Shown here: positions 1 through 7,810 of the stretch, in pieces
How the letters are laid out: every line of letters begins with the position of its first letter
Numbering within the stretch: the first letter of the stretch is position 1
NCBI RefSeq assembly: GCF_000495435.3
Contig: NZ_AXUN02000198.1
Coordinates: 1-64,000, forward strand
DNA length: 64,000 bases
Reading direction: 5' to 3'
Source of the DNA: Youngiibacter fragilis 232.1
GTDB lineage: Bacteria; Bacillota; Clostridia; Clostridiales; Clostridiaceae
Program-made: the position numbers and the translations under genes
The notes under the pieces: model-generated
Databases searched by the model: none
Told to the model about the DNA's origin: nothing
The model's input: only the letters and a program-made list of their open reading frames with translations

Positions 1-230
1 TTTATTGTGCGAAGTTTGAGTCAATAATATTCGATGCATTATGCATGGATATTTCATAAATTATCAGTAAATTATGGAATTACTGACATGATTCGTATAT
101 TACAAAACAGGCAAAATCATATTTGGTAAAGGATTGTGATTCGTCAGTGGCTTGGAATATCCTTGTCAAATAACATGCGAAATATACAATCTGAATGCAA
201 GACATTACATTCAGAAAAAAATGGAAAAGA

Positions 231-254
231 AAAGAGACCCCAATGAGTCTCTTT
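231..254 (-). terminator. Rho-independent terminator after the lipoprotein gene
   Basis: An 8-bp stem (AAAGAGAC / GTCTCTTT) closes an 8-nt loop. On the minus strand it is followed by a T-rich run, and on the plus strand by further T residues, so it could work in both directions. It lies about 115 bp after the stop of the lipoprotein gene that ends at 371, with a degenerate tandem repeat in between. Confidence 0.6.
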
Positions 255-266
255 TTCGCTGCACAC

Positions 267-391
267 TCTATACCAATAACCATAGATATTAAAACTTCAG
301 TAACCTGGGAGATCGAAGAATCAATATCCCTGACCATTGAATTCTTCAATAACCTTGGTCATTGAAAACATCAATAACCCTGGTCATCGAT
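267..391. repeat. Degenerate 25-bp tandem repeat spanning a stop codon
   Basis: Five consecutive 25-nt units (267-291, 292-316, 317-341, 342-366, 367-391) share a core like TCAATAACC...GGTCAT. The last unit encodes the C-terminal residues DDQGY and the stop codon of the lipoprotein gene. The next two units on the minus strand would again read xxQGY-stop in the same register. Similarity decays with distance from the gene. This looks like local tandem duplication of the gene's 3' end. Confidence 0.6.
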
Positions 392-1060
392 TATCCAACT
401 GCTGTTTTCACTTTGCCTGATCAGGATCCACTGATAATCCGTGTATGTCGAATTGGGGTTCAATACTGGGTTCTTTCCGGATCCATCCACGTGAAACTCT
501 GAGAGCAGGATGATGACATTCTTTGGGTCTACTCCATTCACAGAACCTCTGCCGTTTTGCATATAGCCCTTTATCAGCCATTCTGACTTTTCCTCGTCAT
601 AGGTTAATTTTGTCAGTTTGGCAGAAGGGAAATGGAACTCTGTCTGCACCAGATCAATTGCTTCTGCAATCTCCTCTTCTGAAAACTTGACTGACTTTCC
701 GGTTTCGATCGTGATTTCAGATAACCTGAAGATTGCTCCCTTTTCAACAAATGATTCAGCCAACTTTCCGCTTTCAAATATCAGATCGTTCCCATCGATC
801 CTGAACCTGTAGGTCTCTTCAGCGCTGACTGAAAGGATCAGCATACCTTTCTCTATGGTGTAGGTACCAATTGGAAGATAGGATGTGGCGAGATTCCGGT
901 TGAATACGAATTTGCCATCCTCCTCCAAGATAACCCACGCCCATTCTGCAAGTTCAGTTCCCTGCATCACATATTTTCCGGTCTTAAGTTCCTTATCGGA
1001 GCATCCCAGTGCGAACACCAGTGAAAAAGCCGCAAGCAGAGCGATTATTCTGGATTTCAT
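371..1060 (-). CDS. Predicted lipoprotein of unknown function
   Basis: This 229-residue protein begins with a classic lipoprotein signal: basic MKSR, a hydrophobic stretch and a lipobox ending FALGC, so the mature protein should start at a lipidated Cys near residue 20 on the outer membrane face. The rest is soluble and rich in beta-strand-like segments (repeated TGKY and YRFRIDGND type patterns), with no catalytic motif I recognise. The ATG is preceded by a modest GGAG. The 3' end merges into a 25-bp tandem repeat. It appears to be a single-gene unit downstream of the acetyltransferase gene. Function is unknown; only lipid anchoring is well supported. Confidence 0.8.
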   Translation of the reverse strand: MKSRIIALLAAFSLVFALGCSDKELKTGKYVMQGTELAEWAWVILEEDGKFVFNRNLATSYLPIGTYTIEKGMLILSVSAEETYRFRIDGNDLIFESGKLAESFVEKGAIFRLSEITIETGKSVKFSEEEIAEAIDLVQTEFHFPSAKLTKLTYDEEKSEWLIKGYMQNGRGSVNGVDPKNVIILLSEFHVDGSGKNPVLNPNSTYTDYQWILIRQSENSSWIIDDQGY

Positions 1061-1131
1061 ATACTGTCATCAACTCCAATACCTGAAAATAATGATGTTA
1101 TAAGCACACATATTGGCCATGGCAGGTACTT

Positions 1132-1623
1132 TTACAGTACCCTGTAATGCGGCACAATGTCCTCATACGTGCCATCCTTCATGAGGAAGCCCTGGGGGAC
1201 GATGCCAAGCCTTACGAAACCAAGCTTTTCATAGAGGTGAAGTGCATTTTCGTTGGTCCTGACCACAGCATTGAACTGCATGATCCTGAAGCCCAGTTCC
1301 TTTGCTTTGCCGAGGGAATGAACCACAAGTCTTTCTCCTATGTGGTGACCGCGCATTCCTTTCTTCACAGCATAGCTGGTATTTGAGATGTGTCCGCACC
1401 TTCCTATGTTGTTCGGATGGAGTATGTAGAGTCCTGCAATGCTCTTGCTGTCCTTGTCATAGGCTAGTCCGGTGAACGACTGCTGTGAGAAGAATGCATC
1501 CCCTGACTCTTCAGTAAGCAGGTCCATCTGCGGAAAGGCGATGCCATCCTCCACAATGTCATTCCAGATGCTGATCGCCTCTCTTATGTGTTCTTGGTCG
1601 TAAGCCCTGATTTCCAAATCCAT
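1132..1623 (-). CDS. GNAT-family N-acetyltransferase
   Basis: The 163-residue length and layout fit a single GNAT domain. The central part holds the GNAT core: beta4 GLYILHPNN, then the pyrophosphate-binding loop region KKGMRGHHIGERLV, resembling the family Q/RxxGxG/A motif. The C-terminal ALHLYEKLGFVRLG is the usual motif B. Such enzymes acetylate amines from acetyl-CoA; this subgroup often resembles phosphinothricin or ribosomal-protein acetyltransferases, but the substrate cannot be told from sequence. AGGAGG precedes the ATG. A perfect 39-bp palindrome lies 58 bp upstream of the start and could be its operator. Confidence 0.85.
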   Translation of the reverse strand: MDLEIRAYDQEHIREAISIWNDIVEDGIAFPQMDLLTEESGDAFFSQQSFTGLAYDKDSKSIAGLYILHPNNIGRCGHISNTSYAVKKGMRGHHIGERLVVHSLGKAKELGFRIMQFNAVVRTNENALHLYEKLGFVRLGIVPQGFLMKDGTYEDIVPHYRVL

Positions 1624-1680
1624 GCCTTATCGGCCTCCTATGTTCGTAATGCTGCACTCTTCAAATAAAACATTTGTATT

Positions 1681-1719
1681 ATAATTTACCGGATAAATGC
1701 CATTTATCCGGTAAATTAT
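1681..1719. repeat. Perfect 39-bp palindrome (19-bp arms)
   Basis: Positions 1681-1699 and 1701-1719 are exact reverse complements around one central base (1700). The core of each arm is TTTACCGGATAAATG. It lies between the ferredoxin-like gene (stop at 1753) and the start of the acetyltransferase gene (1623), both on the minus strand. There is no clear T-run after it in either direction, so a terminator is less likely than a dimeric or tetrameric regulator site, although a terminator or processing hairpin cannot be excluded. Confidence 0.7.
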
Positions 1720-1752
1720 CACTGGAATCCTGTTTTCTTCTTAACTGGCCTC

Positions 1753-2448
1753 TCAGTCCTCCAGTATCTCACCCTTTGAGGAAATGGTGACTACCTGCCA
1801 TGGTATCATCTTCCCGCTGTTGCGCATGGCAGTGGTTACTGCACTTGTGAGGCCGCCGCAGCATGGAACCTCCATGCGGACTATGGTTATGCTCTTTATG
1901 TTGTTCTCACCTATTATCGAAGTAAGCTTTTCTGAATAATCAACGTTATCGAGCTTGGGGCATCCAATGAGCGTCACTCTCTTCTTTATGAACCTGTCGT
2001 GGAAATCGCCGAAGGCGAATGCGCTGCAGTCAGCTGCAATCAGCAGGTTCGCCCCATCATAGAATGGGGCCTTGACTGGAACGAGCTTTATCTTCACCGG
2101 CCACTGTGATAGCTGTGACTCACCGCTTGAATGGACAGGCTCTGGTGTTTTTGCTGGTTTTCTGGCAATCGGTTCTGCCCCGAACGTCATCATCTGGGGC
2201 TGGGCATTCTTCTTTGCCATATTGGCCTGTACAGCTTCTTCATCATAAGCAGCGGCCTCACGCTCAACGAAGGTTATGGCATTTTCAGGACATGCCGGAA
2301 GGCAGTCTCCCAGGCCGTCGCAATAGTCGTCCCTCATTAGCTGGGCTTTTCCGTCAACGAGCCCTATGGCACCTTCATGGCATGCTGTAACGCATATGCC
2401 GCAGCCGTTGCATTTTTCCCTGTCTATGCTGATCACCCTTCTTATCAT
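1753..2448 (-). CDS. Two-cluster 4Fe-4S ferredoxin-like protein
   Basis: The 231-residue protein has an N-terminal bacterial ferredoxin domain. CNGCGICVTAC (about residues 14-24) and CDGLGDCLPACP (about 43-54) supply Cys for two [4Fe-4S] clusters; the second motif has extra residues in its CxxC spacing. After a low-complexity linker, the C-terminal half (from about residue 130) carries further cysteines (AADCSAF, IGCPKLD, VPCCGG) that could bind another cofactor. Proteins of this build are electron-transfer or sensory proteins of anaerobes, often encoded near hybrid-cluster proteins, but no partner gene is adjacent here. AGGAGG precedes the ATG. Confidence 0.8.
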   Translation of the reverse strand: MIRRVISIDREKCNGCGICVTACHEGAIGLVDGKAQLMRDDYCDGLGDCLPACPENAITFVEREAAAYDEEAVQANMAKKNAQPQMMTFGAEPIARKPAKTPEPVHSSGESQLSQWPVKIKLVPVKAPFYDGANLLIAADCSAFAFGDFHDRFIKKRVTLIGCPKLDNVDYSEKLTSIIGENNIKSITIVRMEVPCCGGLTSAVTTAMRNSGKMIPWQVVTISSKGEILED

Positions 2449-2504
2449 CTGTTGGTCCTCCTTTATGTTTCTTGTCTACATGTGACATGAATTTTATGAA
2501 ACGT

Positions 2505-3911
2505 TTAACTTTCCTTTGACCTTCTTCTCCAAACAGCCCTGGCTATTATGTATAGTATGGCGAATACCATGATTGGAGGAAGGACCAGCGTGAGCATGAA
2601 GATCAGTCCATAGCTTCTTGCGAGCCATCCGTTGAACTTGTCCGATAGAGTTACCTTCTCTGACTTGTATACTGTAAATACAAGGTCCTTGTCAGGAAGT
2701 GCCTCATATGATGCCTTGTAGTTACGGTCAGCTGTCTTCTCGAATCCCAGGGTGCTTTCAAGAAGATAGGGTTCTGTCTCCGAAGTCCTTATCTCCATAT
2801 TCAGGTCTTTGAAGCCGTTCCAGAGGGAAGCAGGGCTTAACAGGTAGCTGAATGTGTACTTGGGGGTTGTGGTCTCCCTTTTGTCCATGGTTCCCGTGGA
2901 AAGATAGGAGACTGAGACTTCCCTTGCGGAGTCCTTCAAGAAATCCACAGAGTATATGAACAGGATGTACCTGTCTGTGTAAAGGGCGTTTGTCAGGTCG
3001 TCGATGCTTGCGAAGCCATCGTTGTTCTGGATGGCCCTGTCGACCTCCCTCGCCATGACGTTCCAGTACTGCGTTGAATCATCGGTTATTTTCCTCCCGA
3101 GAAGATGCTCCCCCTCCTTAAGGAGGAAGTCCTTTATGTTGACTTCTTCCTCAGATATCTCATAGGTGAAGCCGTCATTCTTCTCCTTTTCGGTTGCGTC
3201 GATGTAGCCTTCGACTGTTACATCAAGTTTGTCTCCCATGACAAGGAATTCGATCGTGTCCGTACTGTCGATCCAGGACTTCAGCTCCATCCTGTCGCCT
3301 TCCCTTGAGTATCCGTTGAAGTCAAGGGCGAGTATATCAGTATCCTTGCCTTTAAGGTCCAATGGCACTGAAATCATGAGGGATGATGATCCGGTCTTTT
3401 TGACATCAATGCTCACAAGGGTAGCCTTCTCATCAGCACCAAAGCTTACAGGCTCATAGTCGGTCTTTGAAACAGTCGAGAGTATGGTTGAGAAAGGCTG
3501 AGGATCCTTTTTTTCTGAATCCGAAAATGTGCCGTAGCCTACAGCAGGTTCTCCGAAAAAGAGCGAGAAAGGGACCTCATTTCCATCAGCTGTAATCCTC
3601 ACTTCACCCTCATGAAGGCTCTGGAGGCTGCCGATGTATGGAAAGGCCATTGTCGATGTTGTTTCCTTACCCGCAGACATGGTATAGGCTGCTGTGATCC
3701 TGCAAAGTGGGCTGTATCCGCCTTTGAGGCCTTCACTCAGGTCAAAGAGCAGCTTCTCGGAATCCACCTTGATGTCAGTATCCTCATCAACTGACATTAT
3801 GACAGCTGAAGGATAGCCTTCCCAGTAGACAGGGGCGGAGTTTGCCCTGACAGTCGAAAACGGGGTGAGAAGCATTGCTGCTGCTAAAGCGATGGCAAGA
3901 ACTTTCTTCAT
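2505..3911 (-). CDS. Secreted, C-terminally membrane-anchored protein of unknown function
   Basis: The protein has a cleavable signal peptide (MKKVLAIALAAAMLL... ending near VRANS-A), a roughly 400-residue extracytoplasmic region without Cys and rich in Asp/Glu and Ser, and one C-terminal membrane helix (GLIFMLTLVLPPIMVFAILY) followed by a basic tail WRRRSKES, giving type I topology. I chose the ATG at 3911 because the AGGAGG lies 7 nt before it; an in-frame TTG one codon upstream would leave only 4 nt. I do not recognise the extracellular domain. It could be a surface or stress-linked protein. Confidence 0.75.
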   Translation of the reverse strand: MKKVLAIALAAAMLLTPFSTVRANSAPVYWEGYPSAVIMSVDEDTDIKVDSEKLLFDLSEGLKGGYSPLCRITAAYTMSAGKETTSTMAFPYIGSLQSLHEGEVRITADGNEVPFSLFFGEPAVGYGTFSDSEKKDPQPFSTILSTVSKTDYEPVSFGADEKATLVSIDVKKTGSSSLMISVPLDLKGKDTDILALDFNGYSREGDRMELKSWIDSTDTIEFLVMGDKLDVTVEGYIDATEKEKNDGFTYEISEEEVNIKDFLLKEGEHLLGRKITDDSTQYWNVMAREVDRAIQNNDGFASIDDLTNALYTDRYILFIYSVDFLKDSAREVSVSYLSTGTMDKRETTTPKYTFSYLLSPASLWNGFKDLNMEIRTSETEPYLLESTLGFEKTADRNYKASYEALPDKDLVFTVYKSEKVTLSDKFNGWLARSYGLIFMLTLVLPPIMVFAILYIIARAVWRRRSKES

Positions 3912-3968
3912 CAAATGACCTCCTTGATGTCTTATATTCTTCCTGCAGATATATCTGGATCCATACTG

Positions 3969-4448
3969 TTACCTCAGCCTGACCTTCATTATCGGAGTCT
4001 TTCCGGCCTCGGCATCCATGCCAGGATATGCGGATAAGGTGCGGATAGAATCAGGGTCAGTTATAAGTACCGGTGAAATAAGGGACAGCCCGGTGCTTGA
4101 TATCGCATCAGGGTCATATCTGATTATGGGGGTCCCTTTTGCCACCTTTGATACCTCCTGTACAAGCACCTCGAAGCCTTCCCCGTTCATGATCAGGGTA
4201 TCTAGACCTATATGCACCGTTATCTCAAGCTTCTCGGGTGTCTTCATGGAGAATGAATGGCCTCCCTGGAATATCAGGGTAATCTCCCCGTCAGCAGGCG
4301 CAACTGCCAAATTTCCCGTGGGGACCACTGCAATGCCGTCTCCTGCCATCCTTTGTGAGAATACCTCATCAGGAACCTCTGAAAGGTCAATTGTCCTTCC
4401 TGTAATTGGTGATGCTATCTCAATATATCTGGCGAATAATCCGAACAA
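3969..4448 (-). CDS. PTS glucose-type EIIA protein, unlinked
   Basis: The 159-residue protein is a single EIIA-Glc (Crr-like) domain. ASPITGRTIDLSEVPDEVFSQ matches the usual N-terminal signature. His64 (GGHSF) and His79 (VHIGLDT) are the conserved active-site pair; His79 would be phosphorylated by HPr and pass phosphate to a sugar EIIB. NGEGF follows as in the family. The start is a TTG with GAGGAG 8 nt upstream. No EIIB/EIIC or sugar enzyme lies next to it, so it may serve a remote permease or act as a regulatory phosphocarrier. It is distinct from the second EIIA at 15.6 kb. Confidence 0.88.
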   Translation of the reverse strand: MFGLFARYIEIASPITGRTIDLSEVPDEVFSQRMAGDGIAVVPTGNLAVAPADGEITLIFQGGHSFSMKTPEKLEITVHIGLDTLIMNGEGFEVLVQEVSKVAKGTPIIRYDPDAISSTGLSLISPVLITDPDSIRTLSAYPGMDAEAGKTPIMKVRLR

Positions 4449-4527
4449 TGGATCAGCTCCTCAAAAAGCATTAGCTGCATGATACAGCCATCAAAAACAT
4501 TCTATATCATTTGAACATAAAATGAAA

Positions 4528-4545
4528 TGCACCTGATCGGGTGCA
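4528..4545. promoter_or_regulatory. Small palindrome between divergent genes
   Basis: TGCACC / GGTGCA arms with a 6-nt loop sit in the 228-bp region between the divergent EIIA and deacetylase genes. There is no T-run on the plus strand. It may be an operator; the rest of the intergenic region is AT-rich and shows no confident promoter for the deacetylase gene. Confidence 0.3.
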
Positions 4546-4676
4546 AAGGTGAATTTGCCCTGAAAATCACCATTTCTGACCGTATATTTGTTATGATATA
4601 GGAGATGATTCCTGTTTGTAACAAAATATGATGAAGCGCAACATAGAATTAAGATAAAGACAGATTCGGAGGAAAT

Positions 4677-5618
4677 ATGAGAAGAAACAGAAATTTGTTC
4701 GCACCTGAGAGAAGAGGCGGAACCGGACGCATAGTGAGGACAGTGGCGGCAGTGGTCATACTTGGCACTGCGATAGGACTTGGAGTATACTTCCTGTTCG
4801 GGAAGGGCTTCTTCACTTCAAACAAGCCGGTCATTGTTGACAATACCCAGCCGACCGTTACGGAGACCGTACCTGTAGTATCACCAGAGGACCTTGTCAG
4901 GAACGGGAACCATATCGTCAAGGCTGATGAATATGCTTATTCGACCAAGGACGTGAGGGACTGGATGACAGGAAAGGTCCCATACAGCGGTGACAAGCTG
5001 GTCTTCCTCACCTTCGATGACGGACCGAATCCTGAGAGCACAGGCAAGATACTTGACGTGCTTAAGGATGAGGGGGTTCCAGGTACATTCTTCGTTATCG
5101 GAACCAATGTGGAGAAACCGGGTTCAGGTGAAGTAATAAACAGGATACTCGAGGAAGGGAGCTCAGTGGCGCTCCACACATACAGCCATGTGTACGAGAA
5201 GCTTTATCCGAAAAACACCGGAGATGCGCAATACATACAATCAGAGATGTTTAAGCTCATAGATGCCATTAGGACAGCAACAGGCAAGTCGGAATTCGAC
5301 AGCAGGGTGCTGAGGTATCCTGGCGGACACATGTCATGGAAGGGAATGGACAAGGTGGACGAGGTGATCGGGGGCATGGGTATAGAGTATATTGACTGGA
5401 ATGCCATAAACGGTGATTCCGAGCCCACATCGAGAAGGCCAAAGGATGCTCAGGCAATGGCAGACTATGTGATGAGCTCACTGAACTACACAAAGATCAA
5501 GTCTGTTGTCGTTGTGCTCATGCACGATGCCACCAACAAGCCGCTTACACCGGAGTCGCTGCCGATAATAATAGAGAAGTTCAAGGAACAGGGATACAAG
5601 TTCGGAATCCTAAAATAG
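4677..5618 (+). CDS. Membrane-anchored polysaccharide deacetylase (NodB homology)
   Basis: The 313-residue protein has one N-terminal membrane helix (about residues 17-41) and an extracellular NodB carbohydrate esterase family 4 domain. The CE4 motifs are present: TFDDGP (catalytic base Asp and metal Asp), HTYSH (metal His pair), RYPGG (motif 3) and LMHDA (motif 5 His). It should remove N-acetyl groups from peptidoglycan or another cell-wall glycan outside the membrane. GGAGGAA precedes the ATG. Fifteen bp separate it from the response regulator gene, suggesting co-transcription with the two-component system, which may control wall modification. Confidence 0.9.
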   Translation: MRRNRNLFAPERRGGTGRIVRTVAAVVILGTAIGLGVYFLFGKGFFTSNKPVIVDNTQPTVTETVPVVSPEDLVRNGNHIVKADEYAYSTKDVRDWMTGKVPYSGDKLVFLTFDDGPNPESTGKILDVLKDEGVPGTFFVIGTNVEKPGSGEVINRILEEGSSVALHTYSHVYEKLYPKNTGDAQYIQSEMFKLIDAIRTATGKSEFDSRVLRYPGGHMSWKGMDKVDEVIGGMGIEYIDWNAINGDSEPTSRRPKDAQAMADYVMSSLNYTKIKSVVVVLMHDATNKPLTPESLPIIIEKFKEQGYKFGILK

Positions 5619-5633
5619 AATGGATGTGATTTT

Positions 5634-6320
5634 GTGAAGATACTTATATGCGAGGATGAGTCGAGCATAAGGGCTTTTTTGAAGATAAACTTCGAAAGGA
5701 ACGGATTCTCGGTTGTTGAGGCAGGCTCAGGCGAAGAGGCACTGAGGCTTGCTGAGCTCGAGAGGCCGAAGGTAGTGGTTCTGGATGTCATGCTACCTGG
5801 CATAGACGGATTCGAGGTCTGCAGAAGGCTCAGGGACAGGCACCCGGAAATCGGTATAATCATGCTGACAGCAAAGGGTATGGACATGGACAAGATCACC
5901 GGACTTGAACGGGGAGCTGACGACTATGTCGTAAAGCCCTTCAACCCTACAGAATTCATCCTCAGGACCAAGGCGCTGATAAGGAGACTTGAGGAAGGCA
6001 AGACAGTAAAGAAGGACGAATACAAGGTCGAAAGCCAGGGCTTCGTAATGGACAAGTATTCACAGACCATAATGAAGGACAATGTGGTACTGGACCTTAC
6101 TCCCAAGGAATATGCGCTGATGAGCATCTTCCTTGAAAATCCGAGAAAGGCCTTTTCAAGGGATGAGCTGCTTAACCTTGTGTGGGGCTACGACTTCATA
6201 GGTGACCCGAAGATAGTAGACGTAAACATCAGAAGGCTAAGGGCAAAGGTGGAGGACAATCCGTCTGAGCCATCATTCATAGAGACCGTATGGGGCACAG
6301 GCTACAGGTGGTCAAGATAG
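5634..6320 (+). CDS. OmpR/PhoB-family response regulator
   Basis: The protein has 228 residues. The N-terminal receiver domain has the acidic pair (EDE), the phospho-accepting Asp51 in VVVLDVMLPG, and the conserved Lys of VKPF. The C-terminal winged-helix DNA-binding domain shows LTPKEYALMSIFLENP, VDVNIRRLRAKVE and the terminal VWGTGYRW. The start is GTG, with a weak GGATGTGAT as RBS. The partner kinase follows 72 bp later, but a terminator-like hairpin lies between them. Targets are unknown; the flanking deacetylase and lipoprotein genes are likely members of the regulon. Confidence 0.92.
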   Translation: MKILICEDESSIRAFLKINFERNGFSVVEAGSGEEALRLAELERPKVVVLDVMLPGIDGFEVCRRLRDRHPEIGIIMLTAKGMDMDKITGLERGADDYVVKPFNPTEFILRTKALIRRLEEGKTVKKDEYKVESQGFVMDKYSQTIMKDNVVLDLTPKEYALMSIFLENPRKAFSRDELLNLVWGYDFIGDPKIVDVNIRRLRAKVEDNPSEPSFIETVWGTGYRWSR

Positions 6321-6324
6321 CTTA

Positions 6325-6356
6325 GGAAACCAGAGGGATTCTCCTGGTTTCCTTTT
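6325..6356 (+). terminator. Terminator-like hairpin between regulator and kinase genes
   Basis: GGAAACCAG (6325-6333) pairs with CTGGTTTCC (6344-6352), followed by TTTT. It lies 4 bp after the response-regulator stop and 36 bp before the kinase start, so it probably attenuates rather than fully blocks kinase expression. Confidence 0.65.
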
Positions 6357-6391
6357 GGCATAAGGAAGAAATCGGCGGAAGAGGTGCAGAA

Positions 6392-7810
6392 TTGGGAAGG
6401 TACAACAGCCTGAAGTACAGGATGGCAAGGAACTACATAATCATAATATTCATATCGGTGTTCGTCACCGAATTTGCCACCATGCTCCTTCTTCAGGAAT
6501 ATTTCTACAACAACATAAGGACTACCCTTGAGAACCAGCTGAGGATATCAGCGGACTTCTATGAAAGGTACTTCTCCGACCAGAGCCTTGAGGACAACGT
6601 CTACGGTGATGTGGACGCATTCTGGAAGCAGACGGACGCAGAGGTCCAGATAATAAACCTTGATTCTGTCGTAATCCTGGATTCTCAGGGAACGAGGCCG
6701 AAGGGTCCGAGGGAAGAGAAGGACATAGCCGCAGCACTCTCAGGAGGGACGGACTATCTCATATTCAGCAAGGAAGGAACGGGACAGAAGGTAATGGCGG
6801 TCTCATACCCGCTCAAAGACGGGAATGGAATAGTCGGAGCCCTTAGGTTCATAACATCAATGAGGGATGTGGACAGGACACTGAGGGTAATCGCACTTAA
6901 CTTCTCACTTTTCGCCATAGGCGTAGTTTTAATAACCGCAGTCATAAGCCAGTTCCTGTCTAAGAAGATAATAAAACCGATAGAGGAGCTCACTGCAACA
7001 GCAGAGGAGATATCCTCCGGTAATTATAACGTGGTCAGCAGGAAATACAACGATGATGAGGTCGGAAAGCTATCGGATACCTTCAACTACATGACAAGGG
7101 AGATCAAAAAGAAGGATGCACTGAAGAATGACTTCATATCCTCCGTATCCCATGAGCTGAGGACTCCCCTCACTGCAATAAAGGGCTGGGCGATAACACT
7201 TAAGGACGAGAGCACAGACAGGGAGCTTCTGTCAGACGGCCTTGACATAATATCGAATGAGACGGACAGGCTGAAGAACATGGTTGAGGAGCTCCTGGAC
7301 TTCTCGAAGTTCGTATCAGGGAAGATAACCCTTGACCTTGAGAAGGTGGACATAACAAGGCTCTTCGACTTCATATGGAAGAACATGGAGGACAGGGCAA
7401 ACAGGGAAGGCAAGAAATTCACAGTGAACAGGAAGGACAACATGGGATTCATAACAGCTGACGCCAACAGGCTGAAGCAGGTGTTCATTAACCTCATAGA
7501 CAATGCCTTCAAGTTCACAGGCCCGGGTGGAGAGATAACGGTGTCCATGGAAAAGTCTGACAGGCACATAGATTTCATAGTTGCCGACAACGGCATTGGG
7601 ATAGGGGCTGAGGATATCGACAAGGTGAAGGAAAAGTTCTTCAAGGGAAAGACCTCAAATTCATCAAACGGAATAGGACTTTCAATCTGTGATGAGATTG
7701 CGAAGCTCCATGGCGGTGAGCTTGTGATAAATAGCGAACTGGGAACGGGAACCGAGATAAGGCTGAGAATCCCCACAAAGGGAGTGGTGGCATATGAAAA
7801 GAACAATTAG
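6392..7810 (+). CDS. Sensor histidine kinase
   Basis: The protein has 472 residues and two membrane helices (about 13-33 and 168-190) around an extracellular sensor region of about 130 residues. A HAMP linker follows (SKKIIKPIEELTATAEEISSGNY), then a HisKA domain with the phospho-acceptor His254 in SVSHELRTPLTAIKG, and a HATPase domain with N box (INLIDNAFKFT), G1 (VADNGIGIG) and G2 (SNGIGLSIC). The start is TTG with GAGGTG upstream. It should phosphorylate the regulator encoded just before. Its last codons overlap the following lipoprotein gene by 17 nt, suggesting translational coupling and a functional link. Confidence 0.92.
   Translation: MGRYNSLKYRMARNYIIIIFISVFVTEFATMLLLQEYFYNNIRTTLENQLRISADFYERYFSDQSLEDNVYGDVDAFWKQTDAEVQIINLDSVVILDSQGTRPKGPREEKDIAAALSGGTDYLIFSKEGTGQKVMAVSYPLKDGNGIVGALRFITSMRDVDRTLRVIALNFSLFAIGVVLITAVISQFLSKKIIKPIEELTATAEEISSGNYNVVSRKYNDDEVGKLSDTFNYMTREIKKKDALKNDFISSVSHELRTPLTAIKGWAITLKDESTDRELLSDGLDIISNETDRLKNMVEELLDFSKFVSGKITLDLEKVDITRLFDFIWKNMEDRANREGKKFTVNRKDNMGFITADANRLKQVFINLIDNAFKFTGPGGEITVSMEKSDRHIDFIVADNGIGIGAEDIDKVKEKFFKGKTSNSSNGIGLSICDEIAKLHGGELVINSELGTGTEIRLRIPTKGVVAYEKNN

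Noticed and set aside
80-349. 89-codon minus-strand frame near the left edge
   Set aside because: It runs through a terminator hairpin and the 25-bp tandem repeats, has no RBS, and its residues look like translated repeat and UTR.
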